Source: an uncultured Rhodospirillaceae bacterium | GTDB taxonomy: Bacteria; Pseudomonadota; Alphaproteobacteria; Rhodospirillales; Magnetospirillaceae | NCBI GenBank assembly: GCA_903941105.1 | Contig: CAJANL010000338.1 | Coordinates: 1 to 58,409 of the forward strand | Direction: 5' to 3' | DNA length: 58,409 nucleotides | Shown: piece after piece, positions 1-8,975 of the stretch | Numbering within the stretch: the first letter of the stretch is position 1 | Layout of the letters: the number at the start of each line of letters is the position of its first letter | Program-made: the position numbers and the translations under genes | Notes under the pieces: model-generated | The model's input: the letters and a program-made list of their open reading frames with translations, nothing else | What the model was told of the DNA's origin: nothing | The model's database searches: none

Positions 1-12
1 ACATACAGGGTT

Positions 13-117
13 CCATTCCGTCTACTTGCCAGAATGTATACACATGGACGCCTCGTCACCGTGCTCATACCGACCCTACCGACGGAATGGATGCCCGCTT
101 TCGCGGGCATGACGAGG
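13..117. repeat. REP-like palindromic element with nested inverted repeats
   Basis: A perfect 10-bp inverted repeat (13-22 against 81-90) and a perfect 8-bp one (52-ish CCTCGTCA at 51-58 against 110-117) surround a tight hairpin at 91-110 (8-bp stem ATGCCCGC, loop TTTC). The core, GCCCGCTTTCGCGGGC flanked by GGAT and ATGACG, is the layout of intergenic REP elements that recur in many proteobacterial genomes. Only one copy is visible in this window, so its repetitive nature is inferred from form, not from counting. Confidence 0.55.
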
Positions 118-186
118 TTATGCCCACCCGAATTAGCCACTCGTTAACCTGAATTCGGAGCCCTGGCGCGTCGTCACGGAGAACGC

Positions 187-214
187 GGGGCAATCGGCTT
201 CACCCGATTGCCCC
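187..214. other. Strong 11-bp hairpin upstream of the first gene
   Basis: The 11 bases at 187-197 (GGGGCAATCGG) are the exact reverse complement of 204-214, with a 6-base loop. No T-run follows on either strand, so it is not a classic intrinsic terminator. It lies about 80 bases before the first start codon and could be an upstream gene's terminator remnant or a leader structure. The rest of 118-292 shows nothing I can assign. Confidence 0.4.
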
Positions 215-292
215 AGCGGTGAACGCCTGCCGCCTTCCCATGGCAGGGGGCACGGCCTATAATCGCCGCCGTCTTCCACCGCCTTGGCACGC

Positions 293-3193
293 ATGACCGG
301 TCCTGATTCCTTCGGCATTGCCTTTAATGCCTTGATGGCCGGCCGGCTGGACGATGCCGAGGCGATGTATCGCGACCTGGCCAATGGTGCCGGGGGCGAG
401 CAGGCCCGCTTCTTTCTCGGCCAGGTGCTGCTGACCCGCGGCGCCTACCGCGAGGGCTGGGCCATGTTCGAGCACCGCCCCCAGCGCGCCGTGCCGCTCG
501 CCCGCTGGCGGGGAGAGGCGCTGCACGGGCAGTCCATCCTGATCCATGGCGAGCAGGGTTTCGGCGACAACATCCAGTTCGCCCGCTTCATTCCCGAGGT
601 GGCGCGCCGCGGCGGCAAGGTTGCCCTGGCCTGCAAACCGGGGCTGGAGGGGTTGCTGCGCCCCCTCGATGGCGTGGACAGCATCGTCGGCGAGGGCCGG
701 GGGGTCGATGCAGCCATCCACTGCCCGATGATGAGCCTGCCGCATGTGCTGGGGGTCGGGCTCGACGACCTGCCGGGCGCCATGCCCTATCTGTCCCCCC
801 CGGCACCGCTGGCGGCGGCATGGCAGCGGCGGCTGTCCGGGCCGGGCTTGAAGGTGGGGCTGGTCTGGGCCGGCAACCCCGAGTTCAGTCACGACCATTT
901 GCGCTCGCCGGGCCTGGCGGCGCTGTTGCCGTTGCTGACGGTTCCGGGGGTGACGCTTTTCGGGCTGCAACTGGGGCCGCGGGCCGCCGAGGCGGCCATG
1001 CTGCCGGCCGGCGCGCCCTTCGTCGATCTCGGGCCCTCGCTGACCTCGTTCGAGGAGACCGCGGCCGCCATGGCGGCCCTCGATCTGGTGATCTGCTCGT
1101 GCACCGCCGCCGCCAATCTCGCCGGGGCCCTGGGGATACCGTTCTGGGTCCTGCTGGCCTACGCCCCCGACTGGCGGTGGCTGCGCGGTCGCGACGACAG
1201 CCCATGGTATCCCAGCGCCCGCCTGTTCCGCCAGAGCGAACCGGGGGCCTGGGGCGCACCGGTAGAGGCGATGCGCCTCGCCCTCGCCGGCCTGTCCGCC
1301 GCCGCGGTGGCGCCGGCGGGGCCGGCCGAGGCACTGCATCGGCTGGGCGGCGAGGCTGCCCAGGCCGGACGGGTGGCCGAGGCCCGCGGCCTGCTGGAAC
1401 AGGCGGTGACGGCGCATCGCGCCTTCCCCGAGGCCTGGAACACCCTGGGCATCGCCCGCCGCGGCTGCGGCGATGTTGCCGGTGCCGCCGATGCCTTTGC
1501 CGAAGCGGCGCGCCTGCGGCCGGCTTTCGCCCAGGCCGAATTTCACCTGGGGCTGGCCCTGGGCGAGTTGGGACGCATCCCCGAGGCGCAAGGCGCCCTG
1601 CGCCGCGCCGTCTGCTTCCGTCCCGATTTCGCCTCCGCCCATGCGGCGCTGGCCGGCATGCTGTCCCGTTCCGGCCATCCGCAGGCGGCCCTGGTCGCGC
1701 TGGACCGCGCGGTGGAGCTGGAGCCCGATCTGCTGCCGGCCCATTTCAACCGCGCGCTGACCCTGTCGGCGCTGGGGCGGGATGACGATGCGGGACGGGC
1801 CTACCTGCGCATTCTCAGGATCGAGCCGGGGCACACCGACAGCCTTCTCAACCTGGGCAACCTGCTGATCCGCCTCGGCCGGCTCGACGACGCCCGGCGC
1901 GCCTTCGAGACCGGACTGGAGTACCATCCCGCCGATTCGCGGTTGCTGACCAACCTCGGCCTGCTGCTGGTGGAGATGAACGAGATCTCCGCCGCCCTCG
2001 AGGTCCTCGGCCGCGGCGTCGCCGCCGACCCGGCGTCGGATACCGCACAGGCCGCCCTGGCATTCGCGCTGCACCGGGCCGACCGGCTCGACGACAGCCT
2101 GGCGGCCTATGACGCGGTGCTGGCCCTGGCGCCCGCCACCGCCGACCTTCTCGGCAACCGGGCCGATGTCCTGATGGCCGCCGGACGTTTCGTCGAGGCC
2201 GAGGCCGACTTCCTCCGGGCGATGCGTCTCGCCCCCGGCCATTTCCAGGCCCGGCTGGGGCACGCCCTGGCCCTGCTCGGCCAGGGGCGGCTGGCGGAGG
2301 GCTGGGATGCCTATGAGCGGCGGCCCTACAAGGCCAACGGCGAGGCCTCGGACTACGAGGACCGGCCGCGCTGGACCGGCGAGCCCACCGGACACCGGGT
2401 GGTGCTGTGGGGCGAGCAGGGCATCGCCGACGAACTGATGTACGCCACCTGCCTGCCCGAGGCGCTGGCCCGGCTCGACCATGTGACCATCCAGTGCCTG
2501 CCCAAACTGATGCCGCTGTTCCGGCGCTCGTTCCCCACGGCGGCGGTGGTGAGCCGGCACGACAGCCCGAACGACTTCGACCTGCATCTGCCGATCGCCT
2601 CGCTGCCCCGGCTGTTCCGCCGCCGCATCGAGGATTTCCCCGCCGAGGGCGCCGTCCTTTGCACCGATTCCGAAGCCGATGCCCGTTGCCGCCGGCAGCT
2701 GGCGGCGCTGGGACCCGCCCCCTATATCGGCGTCAGCTGGCGCAGCGGCATCCGCTCCGCCGCCCGCTCGCTGCTCTATCCGCCTTTCGCCGAACTGGAG
2801 CCGCTGCTGGCCCAGGGTCCGGCCACCTTCGTCAGCCTGCAATATGACGACGACGGCGCCGAGCGCGCCGCGCTTGAGGCCAACACCGGCATCGTCCTCC
2901 ACCGCCTTGCCGGCATCGACATGCTGAACGACCTCGACACCACCGCCTCGCTGATGCGCGCCCTCGATCTGGTGATCACCACCAATACCGCCGTCCACAC
3001 CCTGGCCGGCATGGTCGGCCGGCCGACCTGGGTGTTCGCTCCCGAGCAGATGCCGACCCGGCTGGGAACCGATCACATCCCCTGGCTGCCCACCGCCACC
3101 CTGTTCCTGCGCCATCGCGGCGAGGACTGGCCGGCGGTGATCGCGCGTCTGACGACAAACCTGAAATCACTTATTAACGATTACCCGTCTTAA
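293..3193 (+). CDS. TPR protein with two GT9-like glycosyltransferase domains
   Basis: A 966-residue protein of three parts. Residues about 60-340 form a GT9/GT-B-like domain opening with HGEQGFGD and holding a degraded acceptor-loop motif (CSCTAAANLAGALG). Residues about 340-690 are a run of TPR-type helical repeats (for example AWNTLGIARRGCGD, LLNLGNLLIRLGRLDDA). Residues about 700-960 form a second GT9-like domain with WGEQGIADE and TNTAVHTLAGMVGRP. Family knowledge: TPR-GT proteins such as FlmG of Caulobacter glycosylate flagellin. It sits directly before pseB, and a one-domain relative ends the same cluster, so a role as the terminal transferase is reasonable inference. An ATG at 293 is preferred to an in-frame TTG at 284; neither has a clear Shine-Dalgarno sequence. 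Confidence 0.8.
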   Translation: MTGPDSFGIAFNALMAGRLDDAEAMYRDLANGAGGEQARFFLGQVLLTRGAYREGWAMFEHRPQRAVPLARWRGEALHGQSILIHGEQGFGDNIQFARFIPEVARRGGKVALACKPGLEGLLRPLDGVDSIVGEGRGVDAAIHCPMMSLPHVLGVGLDDLPGAMPYLSPPAPLAAAWQRRLSGPGLKVGLVWAGNPEFSHDHLRSPGLAALLPLLTVPGVTLFGLQLGPRAAEAAMLPAGAPFVDLGPSLTSFEETAAAMAALDLVICSCTAAANLAGALGIPFWVLLAYAPDWRWLRGRDDSPWYPSARLFRQSEPGAWGAPVEAMRLALAGLSAAAVAPAGPAEALHRLGGEAAQAGRVAEARGLLEQAVTAHRAFPEAWNTLGIARRGCGDVAGAADAFAEAARLRPAFAQAEFHLGLALGELGRIPEAQGALRRAVCFRPDFASAHAALAGMLSRSGHPQAALVALDRAVELEPDLLPAHFNRALTLSALGRDDDAGRAYLRILRIEPGHTDSLLNLGNLLIRLGRLDDARRAFETGLEYHPADSRLLTNLGLLLVEMNEISAALEVLGRGVAADPASDTAQAALAFALHRADRLDDSLAAYDAVLALAPATADLLGNRADVLMAAGRFVEAEADFLRAMRLAPGHFQARLGHALALLGQGRLAEGWDAYERRPYKANGEASDYEDRPRWTGEPTGHRVVLWGEQGIADELMYATCLPEALARLDHVTIQCLPKLMPLFRRSFPTAAVVSRHDSPNDFDLHLPIASLPRLFRRRIEDFPAEGAVLCTDSEADARCRRQLAALGPAPYIGVSWRSGIRSAARSLLYPPFAELEPLLAQGPATFVSLQYDDDGAERAALEANTGIVLHRLAGIDMLNDLDTTASLMRALDLVITTNTAVHTLAGMVGRPTWVFAPEQMPTRLGTDHIPWLPTATLFLRHRGEDWPAVIARLTTNLKSLINDYPS

Positions 3194-3222
3194 TCAGCGG
3201 AACGTTCGACGGGCAGGCCCCG

Positions 3223-3238
3223 CCCCCGCTCCCGGGGG
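3223..3238. terminator. Short GC hairpin between the first gene and pseB
   Basis: CCCCCG (3223-3228), loop CTCC, CGGGGG (3233-3238), 30 bases after the TPR-GT stop. It lacks a T-run, so it may only partly attenuate transcription into pseB. Confidence 0.3.
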
Positions 3239-3272
3239 GACCAGAGCGCCTTCTCCCTGATGGAGCAGCTCC

Positions 3273-4295
3273 GTGCAAGACCTCTTCACCGATCAATTGG
3301 TCGACCTCAACGACAAATCCATCCTCGTCACCGGCGGCACCGGCTCGTTCGGCAAGCGGTTCATCCGCGAGGTCCTGACCCGCTACAAGCCGCGCCGGCT
3401 GGTGATCTTCTCGCGCGACGAGGCCAAGCAGGTGGATATGGAGCGCGACCTCCCCACCCGCACCCATCGCAGCCTGCGCTACTTCATCGGCGACGTGCGC
3501 GACCGCCAGCGCCTGGAAATGGCCATGCGCGACATCGACATCGTCATCCACGCCGCCGCGTTGAAGCATGTGCCGGTGGCGGAATACAACCCGATGGAGT
3601 GCATCCACACCAACGTGCTGGGCGCCGAGAACGTGGTGCACGCCGCCATCGCCAACCGGGTCTCGCATGTGATGGCCCTGTCCACCGACAAGGCGGTCAA
3701 CCCCATCAATCTCTACGGCGCCTCCAAGCTGGCGGCCGACAAGATCTTCGTCGCCGCCAACAACCTGTCGGGCTCGGCGGGAACCAAGTTCTCGGTGGTA
3801 CGCTACGGCAACGTGGTCGGCTCGCGCGGCAGCGTGGTGCCCTTGTTCCAGAAGCTGATCGCCGACGGCGTCGACAGCCTGCCCATCACCGACCCGCGCA
3901 TGACCCGGTTCTGGATCACCCTGCCCCAGGGTGTCCGCTTCGTGCTGTCCTGCCTGGAGATGATGAAGGGTGGCGAGATCTTCGTGCCCAAGATTCCCAG
4001 CATGTCCATGGTGGACCTGGCCAAGACCCTGGCGCCGAACCTGCCCATCCGCACCATCGGCATCCGCCCTGGCGAGAAGCTGCACGAAGTGCTGATCACC
4101 GAGGACGACGCCCACAACACCTACGAGCTCACCGACCGCTTCGTCATCGAGCCTACCCTGGCCTTCTGGTGCCGCCTCGACATCAAGGAGGAAATCCGCC
4201 AGTTGCCCGAGGACTTCGGCTATGCCAGCAACCGGAATGACTGGTGGCTGAAGCCGGACGACCTCGAATGGATGATCCGCGAAACGGAAAAGTAG
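3273..4295 (+). CDS. pseB: UDP-GlcNAc 4,6-dehydratase (inverting), PseB/FlaA1 family
   Basis: This 340-residue extended SDR would catalyse the first step of pseudaminic acid-type synthesis, converting UDP-GlcNAc to a 4-keto-6-deoxy hexose with C5 inversion. It shows the nucleotide-binding TGGTGSFG (residues 20-27), the family signature STDKAVNPINLYGASK with Asp139/Lys140 and the catalytic Tyr148/Lys152, and the family's usual length. GTG start with GGAGC about 6 bases upstream. The next gene, pseC, starts 2 bases after its stop, and these two enzymes act consecutively. The rest of the Pse pathway (PseH, PseG, PseI) is not in this window, so either it is elsewhere or the intermediate is used for a different sugar. 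Confidence 0.93.
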   Translation: MQDLFTDQLVDLNDKSILVTGGTGSFGKRFIREVLTRYKPRRLVIFSRDEAKQVDMERDLPTRTHRSLRYFIGDVRDRQRLEMAMRDIDIVIHAAALKHVPVAEYNPMECIHTNVLGAENVVHAAIANRVSHVMALSTDKAVNPINLYGASKLAADKIFVAANNLSGSAGTKFSVVRYGNVVGSRGSVVPLFQKLIADGVDSLPITDPRMTRFWITLPQGVRFVLSCLEMMKGGEIFVPKIPSMSMVDLAKTLAPNLPIRTIGIRPGEKLHEVLITEDDAHNTYELTDRFVIEPTLAFWCRLDIKEEIRQLPEDFGYASNRNDWWLKPDDLEWMIRETEK

Positions 4296-4297
4296 CC

Positions 4298-5479
4298 ATG
4301 CCGCCGTTCCTGCCCTACGGACGGCAGCTCATCGAGGACGACGACATCGCGGCGGTGGCGGAAGTGCTGCGCTCCGACGTCCTCACCACCGGCCCGGCGG
4401 TCGCCGCCTTCGAGGGCGACCTCGCCGCCGCCGTGGGCGCCGCCCACGCGGTGGCCTGCGCCAACGGTACCGCCGCGCTGCACCTCACCGCCCTGGCCCT
4501 CGGGCTGGGTCCGGGCGACCGGGTGGTGGTGCCGGCGGTGACCTTCGTCGCCACCGCCAACGCCGCCCGCTTCGTCGGGGCCGAGGTGGTGTTCGCCGAT
4601 GTCGATCCCGCCACCGGGCTGATGACGCCCGCCACCCTGGCCGAGGCCATGGCCCGCGCCGGCGGGCCGGTCAAGGCGGCCTATCCGGTCCATCTCAACG
4701 GCCAGACGGTGGATATCGCCGCCCTCGCCCAGGCTTGCCCGGGTCTCGCCCTGGTCGAGGATGCCTGCCACGCGCTGGGCAGCCGCACCGGGGCCGGCCC
4801 CACCGGAAACGGCGCCCATTCGGCCATGACCGTGTTCTCGTTCCATCCGGTGAAGACGGTGTGCATGGGCGAGGGCGGCGCCGTCACCACCAATGATCCC
4901 ACCCTGGCCGCGCTGGTGGCCAAGCTGCGCGGCCACGGCATCAGCCGCGAGGCCGGCGCCTTCCGCCACCCCGACGAGGCGTTCGCAGCCTCGGGCGAGG
5001 CCAATCCCTGGTACTACGAGATGCAGGAGCTGGGGTTCAACTACCGCGTCCCCGATGTCCTCTGTGCCCTCGGCCGTTCGCAGCTCGCCAAGCTGCCGCG
5101 CTTCGCCGCCGCCCGCCGCAGTCTCGCCGCCCGCTACGACCGACTGCTGGAGCCGCTGGCGCCGCGGGTCCGCCCCATCGCCAAGGTGCCGGGCTGCGAG
5201 CCGGTGCTGCATCTCTATGTGGTGAAGATCGATTTCGCCGCCGCCGGCCTGAGCCGTGCCGAGGTGATGACCGGACTGCGAGCGCGCGGCATCGGCAGCC
5301 AGGTGCACTACCTGCCGGTCAACCGCCAGCCCTATTATGTCGAGCGTTACGGCCAGCAAAGCCTGCCCGGCGCCGATGCCTATTATGCCGGCTGCCTGTC
5401 GCTGCCGCTGTTCCCCGGCATGGCCGAGGACGATCCCGACCGTGTGGTCGAGGCGCTGAGCGAGATATTGGGGCCATGA
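4298..5479 (+). CDS. pseC: UDP-4-amino-4,6-dideoxy-AltNAc transaminase (PseC family)
   Basis: A 393-residue DegT/DnrJ/EryC1/StrS aminotransferase that fits PseC, which aminates C4 of the PseB product using PLP and glutamate. The PLP-binding Lys186 sits in FSFHPVKTV, followed by the family GEGG turn; the N-terminus PFLPYGRQLIEDDDI and the ANGTAALHL phosphate-binding stretch are typical. The ATG at 4298 follows the pseB stop by 2 bases, and the gene's last four bases (ATGA) overlap the next start, so translational coupling on both sides is likely. Confidence 0.92.
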   Translation: MPPFLPYGRQLIEDDDIAAVAEVLRSDVLTTGPAVAAFEGDLAAAVGAAHAVACANGTAALHLTALALGLGPGDRVVVPAVTFVATANAARFVGAEVVFADVDPATGLMTPATLAEAMARAGGPVKAAYPVHLNGQTVDIAALAQACPGLALVEDACHALGSRTGAGPTGNGAHSAMTVFSFHPVKTVCMGEGGAVTTNDPTLAALVAKLRGHGISREAGAFRHPDEAFAASGEANPWYYEMQELGFNYRVPDVLCALGRSQLAKLPRFAAARRSLAARYDRLLEPLAPRVRPIAKVPGCEPVLHLYVVKIDFAAAGLSRAEVMTGLRARGIGSQVHYLPVNRQPYYVERYGQQSLPGADAYYAGCLSLPLFPGMAEDDPDRVVEALSEILGP

Positions 5480-6207
5480 CCCGGACGGTTGCCATCATCC
5501 AGGCCCGCATGGGCTCGTCGCGGCTGCCGGGCAAGGTGCTGATGGAACTGGCGGGAGAAACCATCCTCGCCCATGTGCTGCGCCGCGCCCGCGCCATCCC
5601 CGGCATCGATGCGGTGTGCTGCGCCATCCCGGACAATCCCGACGACGACATGGTGGCGGCCGAGGCGGCACGCCTGGGTGCCCTGGTGTCGCGCGGCCCC
5701 GAGGCCGACGTGCTGGAACGCTACCGCAAGGCGGCGGCCGAGTGCGGCGCCGGCGTGGTGTTGCGCGCCACCAGCGACTGCCCCTACCTCGACCCCGAGG
5801 TGTGCGGCGCGCTGATCCGCCTGCGGGCGGCGGAGAATGCCGATTTCGGCTCCAACAACGCGCCTCCGGGCTGGCCACACGGCATGGACTGCGAGATCTT
5901 CACCTCCGGCTGCCTGACACGCGCCGCCCGCGAGGCCGATCAGCCGATCCAGCGCGAGCATGTCGGCCCGTGGATGCGCACCGCCCCCGGCCTGAAGCGG
6001 GTCAGCCTGACCGGCCCCGGCGGCGACTGGATGCGCTGGCGCCTGACCATCGACTTCCCCGAGGATCTGGTGATGTTTCGCCGGCTGAACGCCCTGCTGC
6101 CGGCGCCGCCCGCCATGCCCGGCGTCGCCGAGATCGCGGCGGTGCTGGCCCGCCATCCCGACATCGGCGCCATCAACCACGCCCGTCACGTCAAGGCCAG
6201 CGTATGA
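5476..6207 (+). CDS. SpsF-type cytidylyltransferase
   Basis: A 243-residue nucleotidyltransferase of the SpsF/COG1861 type, with the N-terminal signature IIQARMGSSRLPGKVL (residues 7-22) and RATSDCPYLDP in the middle. Such proteins are found beside pseB/pseC in flagellin and spore-coat sugar loci and are thought to activate the sugar as a CMP derivative. It overlaps pseC by ATGA. It lacks the PseG UDP-sugar hydrolase domain that is fused to the transferase in some species. Which sugar it activates cannot be told from sequence. Confidence 0.8.
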   Translation: MTRTVAIIQARMGSSRLPGKVLMELAGETILAHVLRRARAIPGIDAVCCAIPDNPDDDMVAAEAARLGALVSRGPEADVLERYRKAAAECGAGVVLRATSDCPYLDPEVCGALIRLRAAENADFGSNNAPPGWPHGMDCEIFTSGCLTRAAREADQPIQREHVGPWMRTAPGLKRVSLTGPGGDWMRWRLTIDFPEDLVMFRRLNALLPAPPAMPGVAEIAAVLARHPDIGAINHARHVKASV

Positions 6208-7382
6208 CCGCCGGCGCGCCCGAAGTGGTGATGTTCCTCGGCAACACCGACTACGGCAGCATCAACGCCATGACGCGGGCCATGGCGGACGCTTTCACGC
6301 AACAGGGTTTCCTGGTGACGGTCATCGACACCCGGATTCCCGGCACCACTGTCGCCATGGAGGCGGCGGTCGGGCGGGGCATCTCGTTCTGCTGCTCCAT
6401 GGCGGGGATCGGCCTGCCCAGCGGCCCCAATATCGAGGCGTTCTTCACCCATCACGACATCGCCTCCTTCGCCTATTTCCTCGACCCCTACCCCAACGTG
6501 CAGGACCGCGCCGGGACCGGCATGCCCCGGTTCGCCATGAGCTTCACCAGCGACAATCAGACCCGCTTCCTGCCTGCCCGGCTGAACAGCACGCGTCCGG
6601 TCCTCTGCCTGCCGCACGCCGCCTCGGAGCGGCCGGTGACCGCCTGGAGCGGCAAGGATCTCGACGTGGTCCTGGTCGCCTCGGCCCACTCCGACCCCGA
6701 GACCCATCTGGCGAAGGTTCGCAGCGAGCACGGCGAGCAGGTTTGGCGCACCTGCCACGACATCATCGAGCGCCACGACGCCCTGTCGGCCGCCGGATGC
6801 GAGCTGCCCTTCGAGGATCTGATCATCGATGTTCTGCTGCCGGGCAGACAGGCCCTCGGGCTCAACATGCTGATCTCCTATTTCCTCACCGTCGACGATG
6901 TCCTGCGCAACCGGGCCAAGATCCTTGCCGCCAGGTCGCTTGGACCCGGTGCCGTGGTGGTGGGGCGCGGCTGGGACAGCGTCGGGCTGGCAAAGGGGGT
7001 GACGGTCCTGTCCGAGATCGACGTCGCCGAAACCGTGAAACTCTACGACCGCGCCCGCATCGTGTTGAATGCCCAGCCGCCCTATTATCATTCCCATGAG
7101 CGGATCTTCATGGCCGCCGCCGGCGGATCGGTGCCGCTGACGACGCCGTCGCGGCCCTTGGCGGAGCGGGTGGGCGGCCGATTCTGGGCCGAATTCCCCG
7201 CCACCGGCCCCGCCCTCACCGAGACCATCACCGCCCTGCTGGCCGATGACGCCGGCCTGGAAGCCATGGGCGCCGCGGCCCATGCCGCCTGGCGCGACGG
7301 CAACACCTGGGCGCACCGGGCACGGGCGGTGACGGATCTGATGCACCGGACCTTCGGCTGCCGGGTTCCGGGGCGCCCATGA
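6204..7382 (+). CDS. CgeB-like glycosyltransferase
   Basis: This 392-residue protein begins with a Rossmann-like strand (VVMFLGNTDYGS). Its C-terminal half is arranged like the CgeB/Glyco_trans_1_2 group: a strand with VVVGRGWDSV, then YDRARIVLNAQPPYYHSHERIFMAA-type residues and AAGGSVPLTT near the C-terminus. This is where GT-B enzymes bind the nucleotide sugar. The start at 6204 is chosen because it overlaps the upstream stop by four bases; upstream in-frame ATGs fall inside the cytidylyltransferase gene. It overlaps the phosphatase gene downstream in the same way. Donor and acceptor are unknown. Confidence 0.7.
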   Translation: MTAGAPEVVMFLGNTDYGSINAMTRAMADAFTQQGFLVTVIDTRIPGTTVAMEAAVGRGISFCCSMAGIGLPSGPNIEAFFTHHDIASFAYFLDPYPNVQDRAGTGMPRFAMSFTSDNQTRFLPARLNSTRPVLCLPHAASERPVTAWSGKDLDVVLVASAHSDPETHLAKVRSEHGEQVWRTCHDIIERHDALSAAGCELPFEDLIIDVLLPGRQALGLNMLISYFLTVDDVLRNRAKILAARSLGPGAVVVGRGWDSVGLAKGVTVLSEIDVAETVKLYDRARIVLNAQPPYYHSHERIFMAAAGGSVPLTTPSRPLAERVGGRFWAEFPATGPALTETITALLADDAGLEAMGAAAHAAWRDGNTWAHRARAVTDLMHRTFGCRVPGRP

Positions 7383-7936
7383 GCCGAACACTGCGCCCAG
7401 CCGTGTTCCTCGACCGCGACGGGGTGCTCAACCGCAGCCTGGTGCGGGAGGGCAAGCCGTTCTCACCCCGCCGTCTCGACGAGTTCCGTCTGGTGCCCGG
7501 CGCCGCGGCCTCGGTGCGGGCGCTGAAGGAGGCCGGCTATGTGGTGGTGGTGGTGACCAACCAACCCGACATCGGCAACGGCCACGTCACGGCCGAGCTG
7601 ATGGCGGTCATCCACGCCCGCCTCGCCGGGCGCGTGCCGGTGGACGACATCATGTGCTGCCCGCACCGCCGCGAGGATGGGTGCGACTGCCGCAAGCCCA
7701 AGCCGGGCATGCTGCTGGCGGCGGCCGAGCGCCACGGCATCGACCTGGAGCGCAGCATTCTGGTGGGCGACCGCAGCGGCGACATCGCCGCCGGAGTCGC
7801 GGCGGGCTGTTACACTATCTTAATCAATCGCCGATACCGTGAACCGGCGAACGCACAACCGCACGCCAGTGTCCGCTCCCTTGCATCGGCCGTGAGGCAC
7901 ATTCTGGCCCGCCAAGGCCAAGGGCCGCATCGGTGA
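7379..7936 (+). CDS. gmhB: GmhB-like heptose-bisphosphate phosphatase (HAD family)
   Basis: A 185-residue HAD phosphatase. The catalytic motif FLDRDGVLN carries Asp12 (nucleophile) and Asp14; VVTNQ is motif II and VGDRSGDIAAG is motif IV. The GmhB-specific zinc loop is complete (Cys94, His96, Cys102, Cys104 in CPHRREDGCDC). GmhB removes the 7-phosphate from D-glycero-D-manno-heptose 1,7-bisphosphate before nucleotide activation. The HldE-like gene two genes downstream would supply the kinase and nucleotidyltransferase steps on either side of it. It overlaps the preceding gene by ATGA. Confidence 0.85.
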   Translation: MSRTLRPAVFLDRDGVLNRSLVREGKPFSPRRLDEFRLVPGAAASVRALKEAGYVVVVVTNQPDIGNGHVTAELMAVIHARLAGRVPVDDIMCCPHRREDGCDCRKPKPGMLLAAAERHGIDLERSILVGDRSGDIAAGVAAGCYTILINRRYREPANAQPHASVRSLASAVRHILARQGQGPHR

Positions 7937-7945
7937 GCATCCAGA

Positions 7946-7952
7946 GGGGGAG
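7946..7952 (+). promoter_or_regulatory. Ribosome binding site that fixes a GTG start
   Basis: The purine run GGGGGAG lies 7 bases before the GTG at 7960. It favours that codon over the in-frame GTG at 7933, which overlaps the gmhB stop but has no comparable site. Confidence 0.6.
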
Positions 7953-7959
7953 AAGTCCC

Positions 7960-8973
7960 GTGCAGAGACTGTTTGACCGCGTCCTGGTGACCGGCGGAGC
8001 CGGCTATTGCGGTTCACTGCTGGTGCCGCAGCTGCTGAAGGCCGGCTATCGCGTCACCGCCTTCGACATCATGTATTTCGGCGATACCCACCTGCCCAAG
8101 GACCACCCCAACCTCACCGTGGTGGCGGGCGACATCCGCGACACCGAGGCGCTGGCCAAGGCGGTGGCCGGGCACGACGCCTTCATCAGCCTGGCCTGCA
8201 TCTCCAACGATGCCAGCTTCGAGCTGGACGAGCACCTCTCCACCTCCATCAACCTCGACGCCTTCGAGCCCATGGTGCGCACCGCCAAGCAGGCGGGGGT
8301 GAAACGCTTCATCTACGCCTCGTCGAGCTCGGTCTACGGCGTCTCGGATGCCCCCGACGTCACCGAGGACCATCCGCTGGTGCCCTTGACCCTGTACAAC
8401 AAATACAAGGGCATGTGCGAGCCGGTGCTGAACAGCTATTGCGACGATGACTTCACCGGCGTCACCTTCCGCCCGGCCACGGTGTGCGGCTATGCCCCCC
8501 GCCTGCGCCTCGACCTGTCGGTCAACATCCTGACCAACCATGCGGTGACCAACAACAAGATCACCGTGTTCGGCGGCTCGCAGCTGCGGCCCAACCTGCA
8601 TGTCCAGGACTACTGCGACGCGGTGGAACTGCTGCTGACCGCGCCGGCGGAGAAAATTCAGCGCGAAGTGTTCAACATCGGCTTCCAGAACATGTCGATC
8701 ATGGACATCGCCACCCTGGTCAAGGGGGTGGTCGAGCGCGAATTCCCCGAGAAGGCGCCCATCGACATCGTCACCACGCCCACCAACGACATCCGGTCGT
8801 ATCACGTCAACTGCGACAAGGTCCGCCGCGTCCTGGGCTTCCAGCCGCGCCACACCATCGAGGATGCGGTGCGCGGCCTGTGCGACGCCTTCCGCCGCGA
8901 TCTCATCCCCGACAGCATGACCGACGACTGGTACTACAATATCCGCACCATGAAGAAGCTTGGGGCGAAGTGA
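7960..8973 (+). CDS. NAD-dependent nucleotide-sugar epimerase/dehydratase
   Basis: A 337-residue extended SDR with VLVTGGAGYCG at the N-terminus, ASSSSVYG as the catalytic serine region and the active-site YNKYK (Tyr-x3-Lys). The NAD-binding glycine motif is intact. Related proteins in heptose and O-antigen loci act as epimerases or reductases on NDP-sugars; the exact reaction cannot be assigned. I start it at GTG 7960 because of the strong ribosome binding site. The next gene begins 2 bases after the stop and encodes a second enzyme of the same superfamily. Confidence 0.8.
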   Translation: MQRLFDRVLVTGGAGYCGSLLVPQLLKAGYRVTAFDIMYFGDTHLPKDHPNLTVVAGDIRDTEALAKAVAGHDAFISLACISNDASFELDEHLSTSINLDAFEPMVRTAKQAGVKRFIYASSSSVYGVSDAPDVTEDHPLVPLTLYNKYKGMCEPVLNSYCDDDFTGVTFRPATVCGYAPRLRLDLSVNILTNHAVTNNKITVFGGSQLRPNLHVQDYCDAVELLLTAPAEKIQREVFNIGFQNMSIMDIATLVKGVVEREFPEKAPIDIVTTPTNDIRSYHVNCDKVRRVLGFQPRHTIEDAVRGLCDAFRRDLIPDSMTDDWYYNIRTMKKLGAK

Positions 8974-8975
8974 CC

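Noticed and set aside
257..3115. A 952-codon open frame antisense to the first gene
   Set aside because: It mirrors the GC-rich third-position pattern of the TPR-GT gene and gives Gly/Gln/Arg/His-rich low-complexity protein with no domain.
5616..6203. An N-terminal extension of the CgeB-like protein by nearly 200 residues
   Set aside because: It reads the cytidylyltransferase gene out of frame and is Arg/Pro-rich; the ATGA start at 6204 is better.
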